Source of the DNA: Bacteroidales bacterium
GTDB taxonomy: Bacteria > Bacteroidota > Bacteroidia > Bacteroidales > UBA6680
Length of the DNA: 64,000 nt
Assembly: GCA_025210735.1 (NCBI GenBank)
Contig: JAOARD010000060.1
Location: 1-64,000 of the forward strand
Reading direction: 5' to 3'
Positions 44,737-54,700 of the stretch are shown here, in pieces. How positions within the stretch are numbered: position 1 is the stretch's first letter; every line of letters starts with the position of its first letter. The notes under the pieces are model-generated. The model did not search any database and was not told where the DNA came from. It saw only the letters and a list, made by a program, of their open reading frames with translations. A program made the position numbers and the translations under genes.

Positions 44737-45162
44737 CTATTTAATTGAATCTTCAAGCTGGGCTACAATCATCATTAGAATATTATTTACCTCTTTGATT
44801 CTAAGATCCTGAACAATATGAGGATAATCATACAGATATACATTTGTTAATGTACAACCACCAGTAGCATGTAACTCACCAGAAAGATTAAACAACTCTA
44901 GTTTTACTTTTAGTTTACCCAATTTAAAACCATTCCATGTATGAAAGTTATTACGTGGTATAAATACCTCACCATTTGTATTATTACATATAGCGTTGTT
45001 TGCACTACACTCTAAAATAGTTGTTTTAAGAATGTAGTTTGACGAATGGTTTACGTTAAACTTAACAATCAAGTCCTCGTTTGCGTAAGCGCGTTTTCCT
45101 GTTTGTCCCAGTAACGAAAAAGAGATAATACTAAGACTTAGTAATACAATTAATTTTCTCAT
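44737..45162 (-). CDS. Secreted ~140-aa family protein, paralogue 4
   Basis: 141 residues from the ATG at 45162, which begins the signal peptide (LLSLSIISFSLLGQ); a frame to 45273 overlaps the 3' end of paralogue 3 and is rejected. Core landmarks: AYANEDLIVKFNV, TTILECSANNAICNNT, NGEVFIPRNNF, LKVKLELFNLSGELHATGGCTL, YLYDYPHIVQDLR. An additional Cys pair (ICNN, GGCT) is shared with paralogue 3. Clearly a duplicate of paralogue 3. Role unknown. Confidence 0.82.
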   Translation of the reverse strand: MRKLIVLLSLSIISFSLLGQTGKRAYANEDLIVKFNVNHSSNYILKTTILECSANNAICNNTNGEVFIPRNNFHTWNGFKLGKLKVKLELFNLSGELHATGGCTLTNVYLYDYPHIVQDLRIKEVNNILMMIVAQLEDSIK

Positions 45163-45250
45163 TTTAATGTAATTATAAATTAATATTAGGTTTATATTAC
45201 CGGTAATATGATTCAGAATGCTTCCTTTTACATATTTCCGGCTTAAATGT

Positions 45251-45667
45251 TTATCTATCTGTTGTTGCAACAATCTTCAACAAAATATTATTTACATTTT
45301 TTATTCTCAGGTTCTGAACTATATGAGGATAATCATACAGATATACATTTGAAACAGTACAACCACCTACAGCGTGTAACTGACCATTGCTTTTGAATAG
45401 TTCAAATTTAACTTTCAACTTACCTAATGTAAAACCGTTTCCGGTGTCAAAGTTATCACGTGGTATAAACACCTCACCATTTGTGTTGTTACATGTAACT
45501 CCGTCTGCTGTACATTCAAGAATAGTTGTTTTAAGAATGTAGTTTGGTGAGTAATTCACGTTGAACTTAACAATCAGATCTTCGTTTGCTACTGCAATTT
45601 TTTTGTTCTGTCCGAACATAGCCATAGATAGTGTACATAACACTAAAACTGTTAATAATTTTCTCAT
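45251..45667 (-). CDS. Secreted ~140-aa family protein, paralogue 3
   Basis: 138 residues. Signal peptide (LTVLVLCTLSMAMFGQ) then AVANEDLIVKFNV, TTILECTADGVTCNNT, NGEVFIPRDNF, FELFKSNGQLHAVGGCTV, YLYDYPHIVQNLRIKNVNNI. Close to paralogue 4. Three Cys residues (LEC, TCNN, GGCT). It starts 29 bp after the stop of paralogue 2 in transcription order, indicating an operon with the preceding genes. Confidence 0.82.
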   Translation of the reverse strand: MRKLLTVLVLCTLSMAMFGQNKKIAVANEDLIVKFNVNYSPNYILKTTILECTADGVTCNNTNGEVFIPRDNFDTGNGFTLGKLKVKFELFKSNGQLHAVGGCTVSNVYLYDYPHIVQNLRIKNVNNILLKIVATTDR

Positions 45668-45695
45668 AGTTTATATTTATTAAATAATTAATTGG

Positions 45696-46100
45696 TTATT
45701 CTACAGGTATATCATTAATCGGCAAACGCTTAAGAAGTATATTATTTATTTCATATACTCCATTACTATCATATATAACTTTCTTAAACCTGAATGTACC
45801 CTTTGCAACGAGGTTTCCGTTTGTGGAGTACTGCTGAAGAAGTACGACCAGGTTTTGAACTGTATATCCGTTGTTTGAATTAAATGCATTTGTAGGTATG
45901 TATACCTCGTTAGTTCTATTTGAAATAACACCAGGTACAGAACACTCCAGTATGGTCAGGGTAACATACTCATTTGATGGATGAATTACATTATACCTGA
46001 TTGTAAAAACGTTTTTACCAGTAGTTTGTGTACTACTCTGCTTTGCCTCAATTGATAAACATACAATTGAGACAAGAATTAATAAAAGAAATCTCCTCAT
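45696..46100 (-). CDS. Secreted ~140-aa family protein, paralogue 2 (diverged)
   Basis: 134 residues from the ATG at 46100 (MRRFLLLILVSIVCLSIEAK, a signal peptide); the longer frame to 46169 overlaps the preceding gene. Family landmarks are weaker but present: FTIRYNV, LTILECSVPGVISNRT, NEVYIPTNAF, LLQQYSTNGNLVAKGT. The YLYD strand is replaced by VIYDSNG. It starts 17 bp after paralogue 1 ends, so both are co-transcribed. Confidence 0.78.
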   Translation of the reverse strand: MRRFLLLILVSIVCLSIEAKQSSTQTTGKNVFTIRYNVIHPSNEYVTLTILECSVPGVISNRTNEVYIPTNAFNSNNGYTVQNLVVLLQQYSTNGNLVAKGTFRFKKVIYDSNGVYEINNILLKRLPINDIPVE

Positions 46101-46116
46101 GGTTTTGAAAACTGTA

Positions 46117-46530
46117 TTATAGGTTATTATTAGGAATATACTGAAGTTCAATATTATCAGAAAAAACATAACGCATATACGATGTATAAATCTGACAACT
46201 ATAGAGGTATATATTACGTACAGATCCTATACCTGTTGCAATCACTCTTGCTTTGCTGTCGTAAACCTTAAATCTTACCTTAAGGTATAGTAATGTATAA
46301 TTATTATATGAGCTAAATTCATTTGCAGAGATATAAATCTTTGAATCAGTAACAAAAGGTTCTTGCTTTAGAGTGGTTTCAATAATCTCTGTATCTACCC
46401 TTCCGCCGTCAGGAGCTACCACATCAAACTGTACAATAAGCCCTTGTGTGTATAGATAAGAATCTCCGGACTCTTTAGCTGATAATGAAACAGATAACAG
46501 AGCAAATACAATAATAAAAAGGTTCTTCAT
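46117..46530 (-). CDS. Secreted ~140-aa family protein, paralogue 1 (most diverged)
   Basis: 137 residues, first gene of the cluster. Signal peptide (LFIIVFALLSVSLSAKE). It keeps the strand pattern of the family: GLIVQFDVVAPDGG, VDTEIIETTLKQEP, KIYISANEF, LKVRFKVYDSKARVIATG, RNIYLYSCQIYTSYMRY, but lacks the ECS cysteine. Assignment to the family rests on order and spacing of these blocks and on gene position. Upstream 46531-46821 shows no convincing promoter. Confidence 0.72.
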   Translation of the reverse strand: MKNLFIIVFALLSVSLSAKESGDSYLYTQGLIVQFDVVAPDGGRVDTEIIETTLKQEPFVTDSKIYISANEFSSYNNYTLLYLKVRFKVYDSKARVIATGIGSVRNIYLYSCQIYTSYMRYVFSDNIELQYIPNNNL

Positions 46531-46821
46531 GCTTTATATATCAAATCTATTAACGGTTCGAATATAAAAAAGCAGAGTATATTTAACAAGAATTACGACA
46601 ACAAAATATACTTTTATGTATGATTATTTATACCCACTAACAATCTTTATCTACTATATACCTGTATAACAACCACATCAAAACATCTGAAATTATATTT
46701 ACAGTTATATAATTCTGCAAATCCCGTAACATTAAATAAAAATCTATATATATTTAGCACAAACTCAGCGTTTATAACGCTAATCACTTATACCTACTCT
46801 CATATAACATATACACAATTA
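46531..46821. other. Intergenic region
   Basis: AT-rich, between the seven-paralogue cluster and the ADH terminator. No gene or clear promoter recognised. Confidence 0.5.
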
Positions 46822-46850
46822 AAAACCCGATAAACAATTTATCGGGTTTT
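46822..46850 (-). terminator. Intrinsic terminator of the alcohol dehydrogenase gene
   Basis: AAAACCCGATAAA and TTTATCGGGTTTT pair perfectly over 13 bp with a 3-nt loop; symmetric A/T ends make it usable on both strands. Confidence 0.92.
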
Positions 46851-46912
46851 ACACTCATCTAAATTTGTAATACTATTTGGTAGTACTACTCACAACTATC
46901 TATTATTGATAT

Positions 46913-48067
46913 TTACATAGCCTCTGCAAAGATTTTTACAATCTCCTCATGTGTTGCTTGTTTAGGATTTGTAAATCCGCAAGCATCTTTAAGTGCATTT
47001 GTTGCAAGGGTATCAAAATCCTCTGTTTTCACATTCAGTTCTTTAAGTCCGGCTGGTATATCAACCGATACAGATAATTTCTTAATAGCCTCAATTGCAG
47101 CATTTGCAGCCTCATCGGCAGACATACCGGTAGTATCAACACCCATTGCTACAGCAACATCGGCTAAACGATCTGGTACCACAACAGCATTGTATTTCTG
47201 AACATGAGGTAATAAAATAGCATTACAAACACCATGTGGAAGATCATAAAAACCGCCTAACTGATGTGCCATAGCGTGTACATATCCTAAACTTGCATTA
47301 TTAAAAGCCATTCCTGCCAGATACTCCGCATATGCCATTTTATCGCGTGCCTCCATATCTTCTCCATTATCAACGGCACGCTTAAGGTATTTGCTTATAA
47401 GTTTTATAGCCTGTACAGCACAACCATCGGTAACTGGTGTTGCAATTGTAGATACATATGCCTCAACAGCATGAGTAAGTGCATCCATACCTGTAGCGGC
47501 TGTAAGCGATTTTGGCATTGCTACCATAAGCTCAGGATCATTAACCCCCATAATAGGATTAGTATGCTTATCTACAATAGCCATCTTAACATGACGCTCC
47601 TCGTCTGTAATAATTGCAAATATAGTCATCTCACTCGCTGTACCGGCAGTTGTATTTACAGCTACAAGTGGCAACTGAGGTTTCTTTGATACATTCACTC
47701 CTTCATAATCGGCAATTGATCCACCGTTTGTTGCAACAAGAGCAATACCCTTTGCACAGTCATGAGGAGATCCACCACCAAACGACATTACAAAGTCGCA
47801 ATCATTATCCTTAAGTATTTTTAATCCGTCGTGTACATTTGTAACAGTAGGATTTGGTTGTGTTCCGTCAAATATTACATAGTCAATCTTTTGACTATCA
47901 AGAACAGCAGTTAACTTATTTATCAAACCTATCTTTACAAGATCTTTATCTGTAACAATAAGAGCTTTTTTAAATCCCATTGATACAATATCCTTCCCTG
48001 CATCTTCTAAACATCCCTCTCCCATTAATGTAACCGGAGGCATAAAAAATCTATACGTCTGTTTCAT
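46913..48067 (-). CDS. Iron-containing (type III) alcohol dehydrogenase
   Basis: 384 residues, the family's usual length. NAD-binding [11 protein letters not shown], the [10 protein letters not shown] segment, and the metal site residues in [22 protein letters not shown] and [13 protein letters not shown] are all in place. Such enzymes reduce aldehydes or oxidise primary alcohols or diols with NAD(P). Substrate cannot be read from sequence; similarity in motif is to FucO/DhaT/YiaY types. A divergent AraC regulator gene with a closely spaced start suggests local control, possibly by an aldehyde or sugar signal. Monocistronic with a strong terminator. Confidence 0.94.
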   Translation of the reverse strand: MKQTYRFFMPPVTLMGEGCLEDAGKDIVSMGFKKALIVTDKDLVKIGLINKLTAVLDSQKIDYVIFDGTQPNPTVTNVHDGLKILKDNDCDFVMSFGGGSPHDCAKGIALVATNGGSIADYEGVNVSKKPQLPLVAVNTTAGTASEMTIFAIITDEERHVKMAIVDKHTNPIMGVNDPELMVAMPKSLTAATGMDALTHAVEAYVSTIATPVTDGCAVQAIKLISKYLKRAVDNGEDMEARDKMAYAEYLAGMAFNNASLGYVHAMAHQLGGFYDLPHGVCNAILLPHVQKYNAVVVPDRLADVAVAMGVDTTGMSADEAANAAIEAIKKLSVSVDIPAGLKELNVKTEDFDTLATNALKDACGFTNPKQATHEEIVKIFAEAM

Positions 48068-48103
48068 GGTTCTTTTTTTAAATATTATTAACTAGTTTTT
48101 TTA

Positions 48104-48132
48104 TTGTTATTTCATTAACAAAGGTATCTTTG
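48104..48132 (+). promoter_or_regulatory. Promoter of the AraC gene, back-to-back with a minus-strand -7 element
   Basis: TTG (48104-48106), 18 bases, TATCTTTG (48125-48132) on the plus strand. A minus-strand TACCTTTG (48119-48126) overlaps it by two bases, forming CAAAGGTATCTTTG. The minus element lacks a good -33 partner, so its activity for ADH is less certain. Confidence 0.55.
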
Positions 48133-48203
48133 TACCGTAAAAACGGATAGTCTCAATTTTTTTAGAATAGTCCATTTTTAACACAAGAGAAAATATCAGG
48201 CTT

Positions 48204-49061
48204 ATGTTACACACTTTCGACAGGAAACAGGAGTTCGGCAATGGTCTTGAAACCGACTGTGTTAAGGTTTTATATTACGAATTTGATTCGCTGTTCAGAG
48301 ACGAATACAAAAGTTATCAGTACAACAGGATGTGTACTATTCTTGATGGTGAAAAGCATGTTGCCATTAATAACAACGATAGGTTTACCTATGATAAGAG
48401 CAGCTATATCTTACTGCCTCCTCACTCATCGGTTGATATGCTTATTGAGAAACCAACAAAAGCACTTGTTCTTGAACTTAGCGATGAGCTTATAACAAAA
48501 ACGGGCGAGAAGATTTCGTCAGATCTTGAGTTTATAAGTCCCGATATATCAAAAGAGGATCTGTTTCTGGGTAGTAATTCCGGTAGTGTAGAGTTTTGCA
48601 TGAAACGTATATCGCATGCTCTTACAAATACTAAGGAGCGCGATACAAAGTTTCTTATGGATTTGTATGTACAGGAACTGAGTTATTTTCTGCTTAAAGA
48701 TGCTGGTGTAAATCACATTGTAAGCAAGAGTTTTAACCATCCGATATCAAGGGCTATTAATATAATGAAGAGTAATCTGGTTCCTTCAATTCAGCTTCAG
48801 GATATTGCAAGTGAGTTATGCTTATCAATGCCTGCATTCTCACGTAAATTCAAGAATATTGTAGGGTTATCGCCAAATGCGTACTATACACATCTTAAAC
48901 TGTTAAAGGCAAAAGAGCTGTTGCTTACAAATGGTGTTAATGAAACTGCATGGAAACTAGGATTTGAGAATGTGAGTCATTTTATAAGATTGTATAAAAC
49001 AAAATTTAATATTACCCCATCAAAACAGGTAAGTAATATAATTAAAAGTGTACAACACTAA
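48204..49061 (+). CDS. AraC family transcriptional regulator
   Basis: 285 residues. The N-terminal ~170 are a cupin-like sensing domain (VLYYEFDSLF, ILLPPHSSVDM). The C-terminal ~100 carry the two helix-turn-helix motifs of AraC: IQLQDIASELCLSMPAFSRKFK and NETAWKLGFENVSHFIRLYKTKFNITPSK. It is divergent from the iron alcohol dehydrogenase gene, the likely target. Its stop codon overlaps the stop of the convergent HxlR gene (CTAA shared). Confidence 0.93.
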   Translation: MLHTFDRKQEFGNGLETDCVKVLYYEFDSLFRDEYKSYQYNRMCTILDGEKHVAINNNDRFTYDKSSYILLPPHSSVDMLIEKPTKALVLELSDELITKTGEKISSDLEFISPDISKEDLFLGSNSGSVEFCMKRISHALTNTKERDTKFLMDLYVQELSYFLLKDAGVNHIVSKSFNHPISRAINIMKSNLVPSIQLQDIASELCLSMPAFSRKFKNIVGLSPNAYYTHLKLLKAKELLLTNGVNETAWKLGFENVSHFIRLYKTKFNITPSKQVSNIIKSVQH

Positions 49062-49375
49062 TCATTCTGGCTCTTCTCTAAAATTCTTCCGCAATTAAAC
49101 ATAGATCTGAGAACAGGTAATACCTCTTTTCCAAGATCTGTTAATGAATATTCAACTCTGGGTGGCACAACCGGAAATATCTTTTTCGTAATAAATCCAT
49201 CCTGCTCTAACTCTTTAAGCTGTTTACTAAGCATCCTGTCACTTATGTCAGGTATAAGTTTTACCAGCTCATTGTAGCGTTTGGTTTCATTTTTAAGGTG
49301 CAACATTATTGTCGATTTCCTTTTCCCTTTAAACGCCTCTATAAATGTATCTATCGGACAGATTCCTATTTTCAT
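49058..49375 (-). CDS. HxlR family transcriptional regulator
   Basis: 105 residues. Winged-helix HxlR features: CPIDTFIEAFKGKRKSTIM near the N-terminus (with the conserved Cys), KRYNELVKLIPDISDRMLSKQLKELEQDGF and VEYSLTDLGKEVLPVL. HxlR proteins often use the N-terminal Cys to sense electrophiles or oxidants. Divergent from an AcuI/YhdH-type reductase gene, a typical pairing for this family. The start is preceded by an upstream element shared with the secreted paralogue genes. Confidence 0.93.
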   Translation of the reverse strand: MKIGICPIDTFIEAFKGKRKSTIMLHLKNETKRYNELVKLIPDISDRMLSKQLKELEQDGFITKKIFPVVPPRVEYSLTDLGKEVLPVLRSMFNCGRILEKSQND

Positions 49376-49450
49376 ATGTCTAAATTTGTTTTTTAATGGT
49401 CAGATGGAACTCGGCATTATAAAACACTCTCATGTTTCGCCTCATCATCT
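49376..49450 (-). promoter_or_regulatory. Shared upstream element, copy at the HxlR gene
   Basis: Plus-strand reading: ATGTCTAAATTTGTTTTTTA, GTCAGATGGAACTCGGCATT, TCTCATGTTTCGCCTCATC. Nearly the same as the element before paralogue 6, 5.4 kb away. On the minus strand CAGATG at the start and CATCTG ~45 nt later can pair. Confidence 0.65.
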
Positions 49451-49593
49451 GTATGAGATTACCTCAAATTTTGTTATATTAATTATATAATTCATCTATC
49501 CGAGATATGTTGTAGAATAAAAAGTATAATAGTTTCATACTGATTTACAGCATATCCGAAATAAATGTTAGCATCAGCACAAAATGTAAGTTA

Positions 49594-49624
49594 TTGATAT
49601 ATAAATAAATTACACATACTTTTG
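49594..49624 (+). promoter_or_regulatory. Promoter of the AcuI/YhdH-type gene
   Basis: TTG (49594-49596), 20 bases, TACTTTTG (49617-49624), predicting a leader of ~30 nt before the ATG at 49664. Confidence 0.65.
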
Positions 49625-49663
49625 TCAACATATTTAGCGTACAAACTTAATAATAATTTTTAT

Positions 49664-50659
49664 ATGAGTAACGAATTTAGAGCTTTAAGAGTCACTGAAA
49701 AAGATGGTGAGTACATTAGAGACATAAAAACATTAAACATTTCAGATTTACCGGAAGGCGATCTGCTTATATATGTAGAGTACTCTTCGTTAAACTACAA
49801 GGATGCGTTATCGTGCTCAGGCAACAAAGGGGTAACAAGAAATTACCCTCATACACCGGGAATTGATGCTGTGGGTATAGTAAAAGAGACAAACAGCAAC
49901 AAATTCATTGTTGGCGACAAGGTTATTGTTACAGGATTTGATCTGGGTATGAATACAGATGGTGGTTTAGCTGAGTATATAAGAGTACCGGAAAGTTGGG
50001 CAGTAAAGCTTCCGGAAAATATGAGTACACGCCAGGCAATGATAATTGGTACAGCAGGACTTACAGCTGCACTATGTATAAACAAACTACTTATTGCCGG
50101 ACAAAAACCTGAGATGGGTGATATTGTTGTTACCGGAGCATTGGGTGGCGTAGGTAGCGTTGCAATAGCTATTTTAAATAAAATTGGTTTTAAGACAATT
50201 GCCGCAACAACTGATCTTAACGATGGCGAAGATATTCTAAAAATTATTGGTGCAGACAGAAGAGTTGACAAAACTGTTACCAACGACAATAGCGGTAAGG
50301 TTATGCTAAAACCACAATGGGCAGGTGCTGTTGATGTGGTTGGCGGTAATACATTAGCTACAATAATAAAAGGTTGTGCTCCAAACGGAAGTATATCGTG
50401 CTGTGGTAATATTGGCTCGGGAGATCTTACTACCTCTGTTTACCCTTTTATTTTAAGAGGTGTAAATCTTTTAGGTATTGATTCACAGAATTGTAAATCA
50501 GAGATAAGAACAGAGGTTTGGAATAGAATTGCAGATGAGTGGTATCCTGAAAGTATTGAGCAGTTTGTTACAGAAACAACACTTGATAATGTTGATGAGT
50601 ATATAACTCTTATGCAGAATAAGAAGAGCAGAGGAAGGGTTATTGTAAAAATTCAGTAA
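49664..50659 (+). CDS. AcuI/YhdH-type zinc-independent medium-chain dehydrogenase
   Basis: 331 residues from the ATG at 49664 (MSNEFRALRV); a longer frame from 49622 begins upstream of the predicted transcription start. YSSLNYKDAL, NYPHTPGIDAVG, and the nucleotide site VVTGALGGVGSVAIAILNK mark the YhdH/AcuI group, which reduces acryloyl-CoA or related activated alkenes with NADPH. The zinc-ligand residues of alcohol dehydrogenases are absent, as expected. HxlR on the opposite strand is the likely regulator. A hairpin terminator follows. Confidence 0.92.
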   Translation: MSNEFRALRVTEKDGEYIRDIKTLNISDLPEGDLLIYVEYSSLNYKDALSCSGNKGVTRNYPHTPGIDAVGIVKETNSNKFIVGDKVIVTGFDLGMNTDGGLAEYIRVPESWAVKLPENMSTRQAMIIGTAGLTAALCINKLLIAGQKPEMGDIVVTGALGGVGSVAIAILNKIGFKTIAATTDLNDGEDILKIIGADRRVDKTVTNDNSGKVMLKPQWAGAVDVVGGNTLATIIKGCAPNGSISCCGNIGSGDLTTSVYPFILRGVNLLGIDSQNCKSEIRTEVWNRIADEWYPESIEQFVTETTLDNVDEYITLMQNKKSRGRVIVKIQ

Positions 50660-50679
50660 CCAGAACATATTATAAACAG

Positions 50680-50716
50680 ACACCCAATAGTGTGCAGTTT
50701 ACAGACTATTGGGTGT
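50680..50716. terminator. Shared hairpin between convergent genes
   Basis: ACACCCAATAGT (50680-50691) pairs with ACTATTGGGTGT (50705-50716) perfectly over 12 bp. It lies between the reductase stop and the stop of the convergent radical SAM gene. Confidence 0.82.
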
Positions 50717-50741
50717 TCCTGTTTATATATATCACTATAGC

Positions 50742-51620
50742 TTATAACCCTCTCATCCATTCAGGACGCAAATTGGCATTATCCAGATTATCTAATACCT
50801 CAGCTATTTTTGTTAAAAGCATATTCTTATCCCTGTTCAGGTTACCACGCAATACAAGGTAGTTAGAGGCATGATCGCTCCTGAACACTGTATTGTCAAG
50901 TTCAAGGTTAGCTATAAAATAGCCCATCTCTTCAATCAATCCCGTTGTATCTAATGGCTCAAAGCTGCCATTAAACTTAGTCTTATAATGATCTTCTCCT
51001 TTAGGATAACTCAGCACAAGTGTTGACAGGAACTCAGGCTGCACCTGATTCATAAGGCGTGCAGAGTTTATAGCATGGTTTTTACTATAGTGTTTTCCGC
51101 CAAGTCCATTCAAAATCATTACAGATAGCTTTATACCTGCCTTTCTGGCACGCTGTAGTGCTTCAGACATAACATCAAAGCTCTCACTCTTATTTATGGC
51201 TTTCAGCAGTTCATCGTCTCCGGTCTCTACACCTACATAAAGCAGTTTTAAGCCTTTACTGGCAAGTTCCTTTAGCTCTTCATCGGTTTTTGCCGCAATA
51301 TCTCTTGGCAGGGCATATGCCGATACTCTGTTAAGTTTTGGAAAACTGTTATTAAGCTTATCGAGAATACGATTCAATTTATCAAACGACAGAACAAATG
51401 CATTTCCATCTGCAATAAATATCTTTCGTATATCATCAGCCCACATAGTAAGGCTATCAATCTCCTCAAATAGCTGTTTCTCCTCTTTAACTCTGAACTT
51501 CTTTGTTGAGTACATCTCACAGAATGCACACCTGTTCCATGAACAACCAATTGTTGCCTGAAGTATAAGTGAATATGCCTCGCTTGGAGGTCTGTATAGC
51601 GGTTCGTCGTAATGTAGCAT
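50742..51620 (-). CDS. Radical SAM protein, CX4CX2C type
   Basis: 292 residues. The [4Fe-4S] motif is IGCSWNRCAFCEMY, with four residues between the first two Cys rather than the usual three, which is characteristic of a known subgroup. SAM-binding strands follow (IFIADGNAFVL, LLYVGVETGDDELLKAI, LSVMILNGLGG). No B12-binding or TRAM domain. The product of this subgroup is not established. It is divergent from the helicase-nuclease gene; a minus-strand TACATTTG at 51647-51654 may be its -7 element. Confidence 0.88.
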   Translation of the reverse strand: MLHYDEPLYRPPSEAYSLILQATIGCSWNRCAFCEMYSTKKFRVKEEKQLFEEIDSLTMWADDIRKIFIADGNAFVLSFDKLNRILDKLNNSFPKLNRVSAYALPRDIAAKTDEELKELASKGLKLLYVGVETGDDELLKAINKSESFDVMSEALQRARKAGIKLSVMILNGLGGKHYSKNHAINSARLMNQVQPEFLSTLVLSYPKGEDHYKTKFNGSFEPLDTTGLIEEMGYFIANLELDNTVFRSDHASNYLVLRGNLNRDKNMLLTKIAEVLDNLDNANLRPEWMRGL

Positions 51621-51664
51621 AAGTAATAAAACAAATATTAACCCCGCAAATGTACAAATAGATA

Positions 51665-51694
51665 TTTGTTACAGAAAAGAATCATATATCTTTG
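51665..51694 (+). promoter_or_regulatory. Promoter of the helicase-nuclease gene
   Basis: TTTG (51665-51668), 18 bases, TATCTTTG (51687-51694), with the ATG 25 bp downstream. Confidence 0.7.
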
Positions 51695-51718
51695 AGGGAG
51701 CATTAAAAAACATAAATT

Positions 51719-54700
51719 ATGTCATTCTCTATATATAAAGCATCTGCCGGAGCAGGAAAAACCTACAGAATAACAGGAGAATATCTTAAAATCATATTAA
51801 GTGAGATTAAGAATTACAGAACAATTCTTGCGGTTACCTTTACCAATAAAGCAGCCGGAGAGATGAAGAGCAGGATTGTTGAAGAGCTTAACAAGCTGGC
51901 TTCCGGAAACAACAGCAACTATATAGACGAACTGACAGAACACCTTAATGTAAACAAGGATCAGCTTAAGGATCGTGCATCGAAGGTTCTGAGACATCTT
52001 ATTCACGATTATGGCAGGTTTAATGTAAAGACCATAGATAGTTTTTTTCAGGAGATACTTAAATCTTTTACTCGCGAAACAGGATTATCATTTGGTTTTG
52101 AGATTGAGCTTAACAACACAATTGTACTTGAGCAGGCTGTTGACATTCTTATTAAAGAGGTTGATACAAACAAGGAGCTATCCGGATGGTTATCGGAGTT
52201 TGCCATTAGCAGAATTAAGGATGGAAAGAACTGGGATATGCGCCAAGAGCTTATATCGTTAGGTAAGCAACTGTTTGTAGAGAGCTTTCAGACAAATAAT
52301 GAGATATTTGACACACAGTTCTCTGATAAAAAACTGATAGATGAGTATCTGAACGATATAAATGGTATTACCGATAAGTTTGAGAATAAAATGGATGAAT
52401 ATACCGATAGTGTGTTCAATACATTAAAAGCAAGCGGTATACCTGTAAAAGACTTTAAGTACGGCGACAAAGGTTTTATATCATTCTTTAATCGCGCAAA
52501 GAAAAGGGCATATGATAATCCATCTAAACGTGTACTTTCATATATAGACAAACCAGATACTGTTGGTAAGACTAATGCTGCAACAGATATATTCACAGAG
52601 CAGATATTACCAATACTAAAAAGCGCAATTGAATATCAGGAGAACAATCTGGCAATGTATAATAGTGCCAATGTTATCAAAAAAAACACATACTCTCTGG
52701 GTGTTCTGTCTGATATCAGAAAAAAGATAAAGGAGATTGAGTCTGATAAGAATATATTTTTAATATCTGATGTTGGGATATTTATATCAAGGATTATTGA
52801 AAACAGTGACATTCCGTTTATCTATGAGAAGGCCGGGAATATACTGAAATATTACATTATAGATGAGTTTCAGGATACATCTACAGTACAGTGGAGTAAC
52901 TTTAGGCCACTAATAGAAAATAGTATAGGAGATGGTAACAAAAACATAATTGTAGGTGACGTAAAACAGAGTATCTACAGATGGCGAAATGGCGACTGGA
53001 GAATACTTGGCGAGAGAGCAGAGCAGGATTTTGGAGACGAGATTGTGAATCTGCACAATCTGGAGTATAACTGGCGAAGCAAAAAGAATATCATAGACTT
53101 TAATAACTTCTTCTTTAGTAAAGCCACCACAATACTGCAAACAGATTTCAATAGTTTTATGATAGAGAGTAGCGAGGATTTATCTGAATACAGCCATAAG
53201 CTTAAGAATATGTACAACCACTCATATCAGAAAACCGGAGGAGCAGATAATACAGGTGGCAAAATAGAGCTAAAAGGGTACAATAAAGATATTACAAAGA
53301 CTGACAGAGTTATTGATACGGTTGATAAAGTAAAAGAACTACTTAAACTATACAATCCTGAAGACATTGCTGTTCTTGTACGTACAAAGTCAGAGGGTAA
53401 ATTAATTGCTGATGCTCTTATTAAGGAGTCGCAATCTGCCGATAAGGATAATAAATTTAACGTTATATCAAATGAGTCATTATTCCTTACAAACTCAACA
53501 CTTATAAGGTTTATTATTGGCTTAATGCGTAAGTATACCCTTCCTGAAGATCTGCCAAACGAGCAGGATATTGTTGTTAATTACAATATCCTTAAGAATA
53601 GTGATCTGAATCAGGATCAGTTATTTCTGGACTCAACTAATCAGATTGAGAACATTGAAGAGGTTATATTTGACAAGAACAAACCAAACGGCTCTACACT
53701 ACCTACTGAGATGGTAAGAACTGTTTTAAGCAAAATAGATATAAGTACAAAAGACAGAGTATATCTTCATACATTTACAGATATACTTAATAGTTTCTGT
53801 ACAAGAAACACTCCTACCCTATCTGCATTTATTGAGTGGTGGGATACCAGAGGTTACGATAAATCTATACAGCTACCTGAAGAGACAAGTGCTGTAAGAG
53901 TTATGACTATACATAAAAGTAAAGGTCTTGAATATAAAGCTATACTAATACCATTTGCCGACTGGAGGTTTGAACCAAATGCATCTATGAAGAATATACT
54001 GTGGTGCAAATCAGATACAGAGCCATTTAACAAACTATCACTTGTACCAATACAGTATAGCAAAAGTCTGCTAAACTCAATATTCAGTAAAGATTATATA
54101 GAGGAGCGTTTTAACTCAATGGCAGATGCCTATAATATGTTGTATGTAGCCTTTACCAGAGCTAAGGATTATCTATATGTTGGTTACGAGGAGAGTACCG
54201 ATAAGATACAAACCGTTGGTAATCTGATATCGTTCTTTGTAAATGCACAAGAGAGCTTTCCGCATATAGACGATAATGAGTATGCCGATATATTCAGTAT
54301 AGCTGATAATGAGGAGAGTGTTTTCTCATTTGGTGATGCAAAGAGTGAAAAGAGCGATAGTATAGAAAATGATGTACAAAACAACCATAAACTAAAGATA
54401 AAGAGTATTGCTTCTGAATATACTCTGAATAATATGGATCTGTTTAAGAGCGATAAAGCAACGCAGGGAGAGCTTATGCACAACATCTTGTCTGATATAT
54501 CAGAAGAGGCGGATCTTGAAAGAGCAGTAAATAAATATTCCACAACCATTGAGCAATTAAAACTAAGCCATAACGATATTAAAACCACGCTTATGAATGC
54601 TATAGAATCTGTTAAGAGTTATGGTTGGTTTAATAGCACAAACACTATTCTTAACGAAAGAGATATACTTGCCGGAGTTGATAAACTAAAGAGACCGGAC

